Below are positions 26,176 through 35,005 of a stretch of 64,000 bases of DNA, piece after piece (the first letter of the stretch is position 1; each line of letters starts with the position of its first letter). Source of the stretch: Aquiflexum balticum DSM 16537 (GTDB lineage Bacteria; Bacteroidota; Bacteroidia; Cytophagales; Cyclobacteriaceae); the NCBI RefSeq assembly GCF_900176595.1, contig NZ_LT838813.1, forward strand, positions 434,001-498,000. Reading direction: 5' to 3'. The notes beneath the pieces are model-generated. The model did not search any database. It worked only from the letters and a program-made list of their open reading frames with translations, and was not told where the DNA came from. Made by a program: the position numbers and the translations under genes.

Positions 26176-28368
26176 ATGAAAAAACAAGAAATACCCGTAA
26201 CCGGAATGAGTTGTGCAGCATGTGCCATCAGCGTGGAGAAAACATTGGGAAACAGTCCGGGAGTAAAAAAAGCTGCTGTCAATTATGCCAATCAGATCGC
26301 CTGGGTGGAATGGGATGAAGTGGAAGTTTCTCTCGATGAGTTACAGCAGCAGGTAAAAGCCAGTGGTTACGATCTCTTGATTGAGAAAATCGAGCAGGAA
26401 GACCTGGAAAACCTACAAAAAGAGGCTCACATTGATTTAAAAAGAAAAACAAGATATGCCGGTCTACTGGCTTTACCTGTTTTCCTGATAGGCATGTTTT
26501 GGATGGATATGCCCTATGGCAATTACATCATGTGGGTTTTTACAACTCCGGTTTTATTGGTTTTCGGGAATCAGTTTTTCAAACAGGCCTGGAAATTGGC
26601 CAAAAACAAAGAGGCCAATATGGATACTTTGGTCGCCCTCAGTACAGGAATCGCTTATATCTATAGCAGTTTCAACACCTTTTTCCCTGAATTTCTTTTG
26701 GCAAAAGGTCTTGTTCCCCATGTGTATTTTGAGGCAGCGGCAGTGATCATTTTTTTTATTCTACTGGGAAAGACCCTGGAATCGGGCGCAAAAGCAGGAA
26801 CCGGTGCAGCTTTGAAAAAACTGATGGGTTTACAGCCACAGGACTTGATAGTAGTGGAAAACGGTGTAGAAAATCTCAAAAAAACCTCTGAAGTCAAAAA
26901 AGGAGAAGTGATTCTGGTCAAACCGGGCCAGAAAATCCCTTTGGACGGAAAAGTATTGGAAGGTACTTCTTATGTAAATGAAAGCATGTTGACCGGAGAA
27001 CCCATTCCCCTTATCAAATCATCGGGAGACAAAGTTTTTGCCGGAACCGTTAATCAGGAAGGTAGTTTTACCTTTCAAGCCGAACAGGTTGGTGATCACA
27101 CCCTATTATCGCAGATTATCCAAAGGGTGAAAAAAGCACAAGGCTCAAAAGCCCCAGTACAGAAGATGGTCGATCAGGTAGCCGGGATATTTGTACCTAC
27201 TGTATTGTTGATCGGATTGATTACATTTCTTGTGTGGGGATTCAGTGGGGTGGAAGATTCCTGGTTGAGGGGGATGTTGGCTATGATTACAGTATTGGTG
27301 ATTGCCTGTCCCTGTGCGCTTGGTCTGGCCACACCTACCGCTATCATGGCCGCCATGGGCAAAGGTGCCGAAATGGGGATTCTTATCAAGAATGCTGAAA
27401 GCCTGGAAAAAGGAAAAGAAATCGACACTTTGGTCCTGGATAAGACCGGTACGATCACAGAAGGCAATCCAAAAGTGACAGAGGCGTATTTTTCAGATAA
27501 ATGCGAAAAATCTGACCTGTCTTATCTCCTAGCCTTGGAATCAAAAAGTGAACATCCATTAGCAAATGCCATCAGTACTTCCCTGTCGAAAGATTCCAAA
27601 GCACTGCCCCTAAAATCATTCAAAAGTGTCACCGGTAAAGGGGTATGGGGTAAATCAGAGACATCTGAATTCAGGATCGGTAATTCAAAATGGCTGGAAC
27701 AGGAAGGGGTAATCCTGGACGAAAAGCTCTTGAAGATTGCAGACGACTCATTGCAGGAAGGGGCAATTATCGTATTTGCGGCCAAAGACCATCAACATAT
27801 CGGACTCTTTAAAATCGCAGATCCGATCAAAGAAACATCCATCAAGGCCATTTCAGAATTAAAGAAAATGGGTATCAGTATCCATATGCTGACCGGAGAC
27901 CAAAAAAACACTGCGGCTTGGGTGGCTAATGAAGTAGGCATTGAACATTTTAGTGCGGAAATGCTACCTCAGGACAAGGCTTCTTATGTCCAACAATTAC
28001 AATCTACCGGAAAGAAAGTAGCCATGGCCGGTGATGGCATCAATGACAGTGAAGCTTTGGGATATGCAGATCTGAGCATTGCCATGGGAAAAGGGACTGA
28101 TATAGCCATGGAAGTGGCAGAAGTTACCCTGGTTCATTCAGACTTAAGTCAAATTCCAAAAACACTGCTTTTGACCAAAAAAACGGTGAGCATAATTAGG
28201 CAAAACCTCTTTTGGGCATTTATTTATAATATCATTGGCATCCCCATAGCCGCCGGCATCCTTTACCCTTCATTTGGATTTCTTTTAAATCCCATGTTGG
28301 CGGCAGCAGCGATGGCACTCAGTTCTGTATCAGTAGTAGGAAACAGTCTGAGATTAAGGCGGGGGTAG
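26176..28368 (+). CDS. copA: Cu+-exporting P-type ATPase
   Basis: This 730-residue P1B-type ATPase pumps Cu+ out of the cytoplasm. It has one amino-terminal HMA domain with GMSCAAC (Cys13, Cys16) and eight membrane helices. Other motifs are the CPC ion motif in IACPCALGLATPTAIMA, the phosphorylation motif DKTGTITEG, the nucleotide-binding HPLANA, MLTGDQ, and the hinge AGDGINDSEAL. The helix 7/8 signatures YN (FIYNIIGIP) and MALSS are those of Cu+ (1B-1) pumps. Length is normal for a single-HMA CopA. A separate HMA protein follows 106 bp downstream, so the pair forms a copper-homeostasis unit. No CsoR/CueR-type regulator is adjacent. Confidence 0.96.
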   Translation: MKKQEIPVTGMSCAACAISVEKTLGNSPGVKKAAVNYANQIAWVEWDEVEVSLDELQQQVKASGYDLLIEKIEQEDLENLQKEAHIDLKRKTRYAGLLALPVFLIGMFWMDMPYGNYIMWVFTTPVLLVFGNQFFKQAWKLAKNKEANMDTLVALSTGIAYIYSSFNTFFPEFLLAKGLVPHVYFEAAAVIIFFILLGKTLESGAKAGTGAALKKLMGLQPQDLIVVENGVENLKKTSEVKKGEVILVKPGQKIPLDGKVLEGTSYVNESMLTGEPIPLIKSSGDKVFAGTVNQEGSFTFQAEQVGDHTLLSQIIQRVKKAQGSKAPVQKMVDQVAGIFVPTVLLIGLITFLVWGFSGVEDSWLRGMLAMITVLVIACPCALGLATPTAIMAAMGKGAEMGILIKNAESLEKGKEIDTLVLDKTGTITEGNPKVTEAYFSDKCEKSDLSYLLALESKSEHPLANAISTSLSKDSKALPLKSFKSVTGKGVWGKSETSEFRIGNSKWLEQEGVILDEKLLKIADDSLQEGAIIVFAAKDHQHIGLFKIADPIKETSIKAISELKKMGISIHMLTGDQKNTAAWVANEVGIEHFSAEMLPQDKASYVQQLQSTGKKVAMAGDGINDSEALGYADLSIAMGKGTDIAMEVAEVTLVHSDLSQIPKTLLLTKKTVSIIRQNLFWAFIYNIIGIPIAAGILYPSFGFLLNPMLAAAAMALSSVSVVGNSLRLRRG

Positions 28369-28374
28369 GTGGTA

Positions 28375-28468
28375 GGTATTTCAGGTCTTGTCCACCGCGG
28401 AAGAGGTCTTAAACCTGAGACCTAAATCTTGTATCTTGCGTCTTGTGTCTTGTGTCTCAAATCTTAAT
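28375..28468 (-). repeat. 7-nt degenerate tandem repeat between copA and the HMA gene
   Basis: The plus strand reads TCTTGTA, TCTTGCG, TCTTGTG, TCTTGTG, TCTCAAA, the reverse complement of the GAGAC/AAGAC heptamers. An open frame runs through it upstream of the HMA gene, but this is repeat-derived and not part of the protein. Confidence 0.7.
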
Positions 28469-28474
28469 AAAACT

Positions 28475-28681
28475 ATGAAAAAAATCGAATTCAAAACCAA
28501 TGTGAAGTGCGGAGCTTGTGTAGCCACCATTACCCCTGAAATGGAAAAATTATCTGCCCAATCCTGGAGTGTTGACCTGACCCATCCTGACAGGATTTTG
28601 ACCGTAGAGGGAAATCTTGAAGAAGAGGCAGTTCTCGAGGCTTTGGAAAAATCAGGGTATAAGGGAGAAATCATTTCCTAA
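28475..28681 (+). CDS. heavy-metal-associated (CopZ-like) copper-binding protein
   Basis: Starting at the ATG at 28475, the protein is 68 residues (MKKIEFKTNVKCGACVAT...) and is a single HMA domain with the metal motif KCGAC (Cys12, Cys15). I chose this start because residues upstream in the open frame are translated heptamer repeats and the HMA fold begins here. It would bind Cu+ and hand it to CopA. The motif lacks the usual GMxC preceding residues (here NVKCGAC), and the rest diverges from canonical CopZ, so partner specificity is uncertain. Confidence 0.82.
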   Translation: MKKIEFKTNVKCGACVATITPEMEKLSAQSWSVDLTHPDRILTVEGNLEEEAVLEALEKSGYKGEIIS

Positions 28682-28733
28682 AACAATTCCGGTCTGATTT
28701 GCTTTAATTTATTAGCTTTGCCCAAAATTTTCG

Positions 28734-29969
28734 ATGATCCACTACCACAAATTTGTACTTGAAAACGGCCTGCAGGTATTGGTCCATGAGGATCATGGTA
28801 CCAAGATAGCAGTGATGAATATCCTGTATAAGGTAGGATCGAGAAATGAAATTCCCGGAAAGACCGGATTGGCCCACTACTTCGAACACTTGATGTTTGG
28901 TGGTTCGAAAAATGTCCCGGCATTTGATACTGCACTTGATAAAGTCGGTGGATCTTCCAACGCATTTACTAATACAGATATTACCAATTACTATATCACG
29001 CTTCCTGCGACCAATATAGAAACCGCTTTTTGGCTGGAATCAGATAGGATGCTTCAGTTGAATCTCAGTGAAAAAACGATCGAGACACAGCGAAAGGTGG
29101 TGATTGAAGAGTTCAAACAGCGGTATTTGAATCAACCCTACGGTGATGTCCACCATCACGTCAGGAAATTGGCATTCGAAACCCATCCCTATCAGTGGCC
29201 AACAATCGGTAGAAATCTCGAAGATATCATCCAATATGAAAGGAAGGATGTGGAAGAGTTTTATTTTACCCATTACCGTCCTGACAATGCTATCTTAGTG
29301 GTGGCAGGAGATGTGACATTGGACCAAATAAAAAATCTTTCGCAAAAATGGTTTGCCGATATCCCCTCAGGACAAATCCCAAAAAAGACAATCAATCAAG
29401 AGTTGCCTCAAACTGCAAAAAAAGTCCATACAGTCCAAGCTGATGTGCCCACAGATGCCCTTTACAAAGTTTATCACATGCCTGCAAAATTACAGGATGG
29501 GTACCTGGAAGCGGACCTGATTACAGATATTCTGGGTTTTGGCCGATCTTCCATATTGGAGCAGCAACTGGTAAAAAACGGGAATATATTTGCATCCATT
29601 GGCGCTTATATCTATGGTACGGTTGACCCCGGATTATTGGTGTTTTCAGGGAAAATGGAAAAAGGACAAAGCGCCGAACTCGCTGAGAAAGCTTTGGATG
29701 AAGTAATTCAAACTTTTGTCCAATCCACCATCTCTGAAGAAACCCTGACCAAAGTCAAAAATCAGGCGGAAGCCATGAAAACCTATGAATCTGTTCAGTT
29801 ATTGAACAGGGCCATGAGTTTGGCCTACTATGCGCACTTGGGCGATGCTGATTACTATCAGACCGAATACGAAAAGAAAACCCAAATCCCGGCAGAACAA
29901 ATACTGGATTGGGCCAATCAAATCCTCAGGGAAGACAATGCTTCGGTGTTGTATTATAAGGGGAAGTAA
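28734..29969 (+). CDS. M16 family zinc metallopeptidase
   Basis: This 411-residue protein has the inverted zinc motif HYFEH (His48, Glu51, His52) in GLAHYFEHLMFGG. The distal glutamate is in the KVVIEEFKQR helix. It has the two-domain arrangement of an active M16B subunit. No signal peptide is evident (MIHYHKFVLENGLQVLVHED), so it is predicted cytoplasmic or exported by another route. M16B enzymes often act with an inactive partner subunit encoded next to them; no such gene follows here. Substrate unknown. It begins about 50 bp after the HMA gene. Confidence 0.92.
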   Translation: MIHYHKFVLENGLQVLVHEDHGTKIAVMNILYKVGSRNEIPGKTGLAHYFEHLMFGGSKNVPAFDTALDKVGGSSNAFTNTDITNYYITLPATNIETAFWLESDRMLQLNLSEKTIETQRKVVIEEFKQRYLNQPYGDVHHHVRKLAFETHPYQWPTIGRNLEDIIQYERKDVEEFYFTHYRPDNAILVVAGDVTLDQIKNLSQKWFADIPSGQIPKKTINQELPQTAKKVHTVQADVPTDALYKVYHMPAKLQDGYLEADLITDILGFGRSSILEQQLVKNGNIFASIGAYIYGTVDPGLLVFSGKMEKGQSAELAEKALDEVIQTFVQSTISEETLTKVKNQAEAMKTYESVQLLNRAMSLAYYAHLGDADYYQTEYEKKTQIPAEQILDWANQILREDNASVLYYKGK

Positions 29970-30192
29970 AATAGTACAATGTACAATGTACCAAGTACCA
30001 AGTAGGGAAGGCAAAATTATAAGATTGGTAACAAAATCCAGTTTCTTAATTTCCGGATTTTCATGGGAATATATCTTTTGGTTCCCGAACATCTGAATGG
30101 CATTGATTCCCATTAAGTCAAACCTTCGGGGTTTTTAAAACCCCAAAGGTTTTCCAAGTCTTACATCTTGTGTCTTATGTCTTAAGTCAAAA
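29970..30192. repeat. heptamer repeats and a strong hairpin between M16 peptidase and ispF
   Basis: GTACAAT, GTACAAT, GTACCAA, GTACCAA heptamers occupy 29974-30003. A near-perfect inverted repeat (AACCTTCGGGGTTTT / AAAACCCCAAAGGTT) spans 30121-30151 and may terminate plus-strand transcripts. TCTTACA, TCTTGTG, TCTTATG, TCTTAAG heptamers fill 30158-30188. No gene is present. Confidence 0.6.
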
Positions 30193-30200
30193 TAAAAAAT

Positions 30201-30683
30201 ATGTCAAACTTCAGAATAGGTTTCGGTTACGATGTTCATCAGCTACAAGCGGGTTATGATTTCTGGCTTGGGGGTATCAAGTTGGAGCATGAAAAAGGGG
30301 CTGTGGGCCATTCAGATGCTGATGTACTGATTCATGTGATCTGTGATGCCCTATTGGGTGCGGCCAATCTCAGAGACATCGGTTATCATTTTTCTGATAA
30401 AGACCCTAAGTATAAGGGCATAGACAGCAAGATCCTCTTGAAAGAAGTGATGATTCTGCTCAGAAATGAAGGTTATGAAGTCGGCAATATCGATACCACA
30501 GTCTGTCTCCAATTACCAAAAGTCAATCCCCATATCCCGGCCATGAAAAAATGCCTGTCTGAGGTCATGGGGGTTGAGGAAAGAAATATTTCCATCAAGG
30601 CCACGACTACAGAAAATCTGGGTTTTGTTGGCAGAGAAGAAGGAGTCTCTGCTTATTGTGTTGCATTAATCTATTCCAAGTAA
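30201..30683 (+). CDS. ispF: 2-C-methyl-D-erythritol 2,4-cyclodiphosphate synthase
   Basis: This 160-residue enzyme of the MEP isoprenoid pathway cyclises CDP-ME 2-phosphate to MEcPP with loss of CMP. Metal ligands are visible in GFGYDVHQL (Asp11, His13) and GHSDADVLIHVICDALLGA (His45). The C-terminal TTTENLGFVGREEGVSA is the nucleotide-binding signature. Length and motifs are fully canonical. Its stop is one base before the mnmD start, so the two are one transcription unit. Confidence 0.97.
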   Translation: MSNFRIGFGYDVHQLQAGYDFWLGGIKLEHEKGAVGHSDADVLIHVICDALLGAANLRDIGYHFSDKDPKYKGIDSKILLKEVMILLRNEGYEVGNIDTTVCLQLPKVNPHIPAMKKCLSEVMGVEERNISIKATTTENLGFVGREEGVSAYCVALIYSK

Positions 30684-30684
30684 A

Positions 30685-31374
30685 ATGTCCCGGGAAGTCA
30701 AGATCATTACCACAGAAGACGGTTCACATTCGTTGTTCGTCCCCGAATTGAACGAAAGCTATCATTCTTTTCATGGCGCCTACCGGGAATCCATCCATGT
30801 GTTTATGCTCTATGGCCTGGAAACATGGTACATGAGAAACCCTGAAACATTTCCCATCAGGATTTTTGAAGTGGGTTTTGGGACTGGGCTCAATGCCTGG
30901 CTGACATTGGTTTGGGCGGAGCAATATAAAGTCCCTGTGTTATACCACACCATCGAGCCATTCCCTTTGGAAAAGGAGATCTATTCACAGCTCAATTATA
31001 CAGAAGTGGATACCAGTATTTATCATTATGCTTCCTATTTCAAAAGATTGCATACTGCACCCTGGAATGAAGGGGTGGTCATGTCCGAATATTTCAATAT
31101 GAAAAAAGACAAAGTCACTTTGGAAGAGGCTGTCCTCTACCCTTCTGATGTGGTTTTTTATGATGCGTTTGCTCCGAATAAGCAACCGGAACTTTGGACA
31201 AAAGAAATATTGGACAAAGTAGTAGACACCATGAATCCCGGTGCAATCTTTACTACCTATTGCGCCAAAGGCCAATTAAAGCGGGATTTGAAAGAACTGG
31301 GATTGGAAGTGGAAACCCTCCCTGGCCCTCCCGGCAAAAAGGAAATGGTAAGGGCTGTCAAGCCTTCCCATTGA
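30685..31374 (+). CDS. mnmD: tRNA 5-methylaminomethyl-2-thiouridine methyltransferase (MnmD-type)
   Basis: This 229-residue protein corresponds to the methyltransferase half of MnmC (DUF752). The SAM-binding motif is FEVGFGTGLNAWLT and the acceptor-site motif is FYDAFAPNKQPELW. The C-terminal LPGPPGKKEMVRA is also typical. It lacks the FAD-dependent oxidase half of E. coli MnmC, as in free-standing MnmD proteins, which methylate nm5(s2)U34 of tRNA to mnm5(s2)U. It is translationally coupled to ispF. The functional link to ispF is only positional. Confidence 0.88.
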   Translation: MSREVKIITTEDGSHSLFVPELNESYHSFHGAYRESIHVFMLYGLETWYMRNPETFPIRIFEVGFGTGLNAWLTLVWAEQYKVPVLYHTIEPFPLEKEIYSQLNYTEVDTSIYHYASYFKRLHTAPWNEGVVMSEYFNMKKDKVTLEEAVLYPSDVVFYDAFAPNKQPELWTKEILDKVVDTMNPGAIFTTYCAKGQLKRDLKELGLEVETLPGPPGKKEMVRAVKPSH

Positions 31375-31830
31375 CAGATTTTCGGAGCGTCATGCTGAAC
31401 GAAGAGAAGCATCTCCCGAGGTTCAGGAAAAGGATGATTTTTACTAAAAAGGTTAAATATTCTTCAAGTAATTCAACCGTTTAATTGTACCTCTGGAGAT
31501 TCCTCGTACCTACCAATGACATCATCATCGGAGCTGCCGTCATGCTGAACGTAGAGAAGCATCTCATGGGGATCAGAAAACGGTAAATATAATCATAAAT
31601 AGGACCGCTGGAGATCCTTCGTACCTCAGGATGACGCCCACCTTGATGTCATTCCCTTTTCTGTAAATGCCAAATTTTCATTACTACCATTGACAGAATT
31701 CCGAAGCGTCACTCTGAACGTAGTGAAGAGTCTCCTAAACCTAAGGGGATTCTTCACTTCGCTGTAATGTTTTCAGATTGCTTTAAGGTTTTCAGAAAGC
31801 TCGTTCTGAATGACGCAAAACCCGATAACT
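31375..31830. repeat. family A dispersed repeat cluster, three palindromic units
   Basis: Unit 1 (31388-31520) and unit 2 (31538-31636) begin CGTCATGCTGAACG.AGAGAAGCATCTC and end GGAGATcCtTCGTaCC...ATGAC, so their ends are imperfectly complementary. Unit 3 (31707-31815) begins CGTCACTCTGAACG and ends CTCGTTCTGAATGACG. TTTCTGTAAATGCCAAATTTTC links units 2 and 3. Similar blocks lie at 37262-39310 and 46600-47165. The segment between mnmD and rsgA contains no gene. Confidence 0.75.
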
Positions 31831-31938
31831 TTTCAGCATCAGGAGGATTTCAAAATATTTCAACCTTCCTTCAAACATTGAATCCTCAATAAATCAATAA
31901 TTCAACTCTGGAAGCAAAAAGGATTATCCTATAATCCC

Positions 31939-32862
31939 TCATCTCCTATCATCTTCTTCAAAAAGTATCTTGACATAGCTGTCATAGCGGTAGGGATGGA
32001 TGTATCCTTCTTCGAGTTTTTGAAGGACCACACAGCCGGGTTCGTTGATATGTTGGCAATTGTTGTAGCGGCATTGCCCAAGGTATTTCCGCATTTCCAC
32101 AAAATAATGGGAGAGTTCAAATTCTCCGATATCCAAAATCCCGAATTCTTTGATCCCCGGTGTATCGATCAGGTATCCGCCGTTTTCAATGGGAAACATT
32201 TCAGCAAATGTCGTGGTGTGGACTCCTTTTGAGGAGAACTTGGATATTTCCTGGGTGAATTGTCCTGCCTCAGGAATAATTTTATTGAGAAAAGTAGATT
32301 TTCCTACTCCGGAATGCCCCGAAAGTAAAGTTGTTTTCCCTTTTAACAGCGGCATAAACTGTTGCTGCAAATCCGCTGCATGAAGCGCTGAAATCTCCAA
32401 AACCGGGTAGCCCAAAGGAGGATAAATATCCTTGATATCCTGAAGGTATTCCATATCCTTTTCCTTGTAGCCCACATCCATCTTGTTGACCAAGATCATT
32501 GCGGGAATCCGGAAGCTTTCTGTACTGACCAGAAACCTGTCAATAAAACCAAGTGAAGTCCGGGGATTTTTGAGGGTAATGATGAGATAGGCCTGATCAA
32601 TATTGGATGCCAGAATATGCGAGAAATGGGCTTTTCTGGTTGATTTGCGGATAATGTAATTCTCCCTTGGCAAAATATCCGTAATGACAGAGGTGGGTTG
32701 GTCTTCTTCCTTTTTGACTTCCACATAATCCCCAACAGCTATGGGATTTGTCAATTTGAGATCATCCTGCTTGAATTTACCCCTAAGCCGTGCATTGATG
32801 ATTCCGGCATCGGTCTGCACTATATACCAACTGCCAGTGGATTTAATGACTCTTCCTTTCAT
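31939..32862 (-). CDS. rsgA: ribosome small-subunit-dependent GTPase A
   Basis: This 307-residue circularly permuted GTPase matures the 30S subunit. An OB-fold (MKGRVIKSTGSWYIVQ...) is followed by G-motifs in permuted order: NKMD (G4), GHSGVGKST (G1) and DTPGIKEF (G3). A C-terminal zinc site follows (GQCRYNNCQHINEPGC). I chose the ATG at 32862, not 32901, because MKGRVIKSTG is the normal family start. That ATG also overlaps the upstream stop as ATGA, a classic coupling arrangement. The coupling to a glycan phosphotransferase gene is positional only. Confidence 0.95.
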   Translation of the reverse strand: MKGRVIKSTGSWYIVQTDAGIINARLRGKFKQDDLKLTNPIAVGDYVEVKKEEDQPTSVITDILPRENYIIRKSTRKAHFSHILASNIDQAYLIITLKNPRTSLGFIDRFLVSTESFRIPAMILVNKMDVGYKEKDMEYLQDIKDIYPPLGYPVLEISALHAADLQQQFMPLLKGKTTLLSGHSGVGKSTFLNKIIPEAGQFTQEISKFSSKGVHTTTFAEMFPIENGGYLIDTPGIKEFGILDIGEFELSHYFVEMRKYLGQCRYNNCQHINEPGCVVLQKLEEGYIHPYRYDSYVKILFEEDDRR

Positions 32863-33875
32863 GATTTTGAGTCTGACAGCTTTAAATTTTTTTCCATCCA
32901 ACCTATGAGTTTATCCTGATCACTTCTTTCACACAACTCCAGACTTTGGATATTCATGTAAATTAGCTCAGGATTTTCTTCACACTTTTTCAATTTATTA
33001 TCGATATAACCCTGATTTCTTCCATAAGGATGTAGAAAGGAAAAAGCAGGTTTTGCAAAGTTTTTATTCCCTTTCAAAATCTCCAAATGATAAGTAAGAG
33101 AAGCAACATTAAATTGCTCGTTATGGCGGAATTTATAAGCTATTTGCTTTTGAAGGATGTCCGGATTTTTGAGAAAAAAGTTCTCGACAGTTTCTTTTTT
33201 CATCGCATGGGGTGTATGGCTGGAGAAAAAATAGCGCCATCTGAATCCTAAAAGTGCGGCTGCATTCCATTGCCCGACATGGAAAGAAGGTTTTGGTTGA
33301 AAATCTTCATTGTTCAAAACCGATTTATGCACACCTTTCCGCAAGCCGTTCCAGATATTTCTGAAAAATGGTGCAGCAAGCCATTTTCCCCTCATCACAG
33401 GCATACGATCAATAAACCAATCTTCAGGCCTGATTTCCTTCACCAAAAACATGTCGTCACTGAGATAAACGAAATTGTCTGATAACCCTTCAATTCTCCA
33501 AATAACAGATTCAATAGACCTGCTGTTGAAAGTCGGCAAAAACTTTTCATATCCCCGAAAGATCTCTTTGTGGTCCACTATTCTGATATCTTTCAATCTC
33601 TCTGGAAAATAGGTATTGATATAAGGCGCGACTTGGGGGTCTTGTTCATCTGTCACTATAAAAACCTTCCTTACAAAAGACGCAAAAGTGAAAATGGACA
33701 ACAAACTGTACTTTAATTCATTCACATTCCCAAATCGGGTATTGTCTGCACCCGGGATTTTTTCCCTGGATTTACCTCCAAGAATCTTTTCCATCTTACG
33801 TCTATGTTTGGGATCGTTTCCATCCACCCAAGCAATCACTACATCTATTGGTCCTATTTCTTCGGAATTCATCAT
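32859..33875 (-). CDS. Stealth-family sugar-phosphate transferase
   Basis: This 338-residue protein shows the conserved Stealth regions. CR1 is GPIDVVIAWVDGNDP, CR2 is NVNELKYSLLSIFTFASFVRK followed by VFIVTDEQ, CR3 is in the DNFVYLSDDMFLV segment, and CR4 is in the C-terminal third. Stealth proteins transfer hexose-1-phosphate in capsule or exopolysaccharide synthesis (and include eukaryotic GlcNAc-phosphotransferase). It is predicted cytoplasmic. It lies 6 bp after a glycosyltransferase gene and overlaps rsgA by 4 bp. No other capsule genes (Wzx, Wzy, Wza) are present, so it may decorate an existing surface glycan. Confidence 0.88.
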   Translation of the reverse strand: MMNSEEIGPIDVVIAWVDGNDPKHRRKMEKILGGKSREKIPGADNTRFGNVNELKYSLLSIFTFASFVRKVFIVTDEQDPQVAPYINTYFPERLKDIRIVDHKEIFRGYEKFLPTFNSRSIESVIWRIEGLSDNFVYLSDDMFLVKEIRPEDWFIDRMPVMRGKWLAAPFFRNIWNGLRKGVHKSVLNNEDFQPKPSFHVGQWNAAALLGFRWRYFFSSHTPHAMKKETVENFFLKNPDILQKQIAYKFRHNEQFNVASLTYHLEILKGNKNFAKPAFSFLHPYGRNQGYIDNKLKKCEENPELIYMNIQSLELCERSDQDKLIGWMEKNLKLSDSKS

Positions 33876-33881
33876 GTCGAC

Positions 33882-34742
33882 TTATACGATCCCTTTGAAT
33901 CGGTCAGGAATTTTAACCACCAACTTCCATTTGGCCATAGTGGGTTTGTTCCACGCATATATCGGTCGAATAAAAGTCTGAAAATCACGGGCGATAGAAA
34001 GCCATTTCTCATCAGTTTTTGCCTTTGCTTTGGTGATGATATCAATTGTTTTGGCACGTTTTTTTATGTGCCCTTCCCGACCGGTCGCCATCCTGTCTTT
34101 ATCCAGAAAACGGTCCTGAATCATTTTATAGTCTACAGAACCGAAATGAAAAAGGTATAAGTTCGGATCAATCCTGAAGTTGTGACCTTTCACCCGATGA
34201 AAACCAGAGCCCCAATTTACCGGTTTTGAAATTACAGAAGGCTTGGTATATCGGGAAGAAATCAGGGCATATTCTCTTTGTGAAAGAAATGGCAGATCAA
34301 CATTTAATGTGTCTTCTTTACCCATAAACTGGCCCACATCCATTCCAAGTCCCGAAACAGAATATTGGATATCAATGGCACTGAGATATTCAGCCAAGGT
34401 TTTACTACATTTTGGATCTACCACCAAAAATTCATCGGCATCGACCCCTATAATGACATCATAACTTTGCAGTAATGATTTGGCTACATTTGAAAGAAAA
34501 GACAATCGGCGCTTTTCTGCAGAGACCACATGTTCAACCACTCTCTTTTCATGGAAAACATTCACTTTCCCTGCATTTTTGGGAACGGGCTGATCTTCAC
34601 CGTCCAGATAGATATACAAATTTTCTTCTCCCAGCTCCTTCCCATAATAATTGATCCAGCGGGTTAAAAAAAAATCATCATTTCTTGCCATGGTAATTAC
34701 GGCAACTTTCTTGAAATTTTTGGCTGGTTTAATCTCTTGCAT
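33882..34742 (-). CDS. glycosyltransferase family 2-type protein (Glyco_tranf_2_4)
   Basis: This 286-residue protein has an amino-terminal KKVAVITMARNDDFFLTRW segment and a DADEFLVVD motif (about residues 99-107), where the DxD-type aspartates would bind the nucleotide sugar and metal. KGHNFRIDP and the basic C-terminal region are typical of the DUF616/PF13704 group that accompanies Stealth and FkbM genes. It is first in the minus-strand run GT-Stealth-rsgA. Donor and acceptor are unknown. Confidence 0.82.
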   Translation of the reverse strand: MQEIKPAKNFKKVAVITMARNDDFFLTRWINYYGKELGEENLYIYLDGEDQPVPKNAGKVNVFHEKRVVEHVVSAEKRRLSFLSNVAKSLLQSYDVIIGVDADEFLVVDPKCSKTLAEYLSAIDIQYSVSGLGMDVGQFMGKEDTLNVDLPFLSQREYALISSRYTKPSVISKPVNWGSGFHRVKGHNFRIDPNLYLFHFGSVDYKMIQDRFLDKDRMATGREGHIKKRAKTIDIITKAKAKTDEKWLSIARDFQTFIRPIYAWNKPTMAKWKLVVKIPDRFKGIV

Positions 34743-35005
34743 ATCTTTCTAAATGCTTCTAAACCCAGCAAAGGTACTTGGATTGTTACTAAAATGAAAA
34801 GAATAGGAGATTTTTAAGCCAATTGATATTTCTTGGTTTCAAAGAAGATGAAAGAACTCTAATTAGGTTACCCGCCTTGCATTCTTACTAAAAAAATCCT
34901 GATTACATTTTTGGAATGTCACTTTCCAAAAATTTGAATAAATTACCAACTTATCACCAAAATCAGGGATTTCCTAAAACTTAACTCAATCTTCATGGCA
35001 AAAAT

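Noticed and set aside
28388-28474. Amino-terminal extension of the HMA protein
   Set aside because: The sequence is translated TCTTGTG-type heptamer repeat; the HMA fold begins at the ATG at 28475.
32863-32901. Longer rsgA start (13 extra residues)
   Set aside because: It would overlap the Stealth gene by 43 bp, and the extra residues are not family-like; the ATGA overlap start is better.
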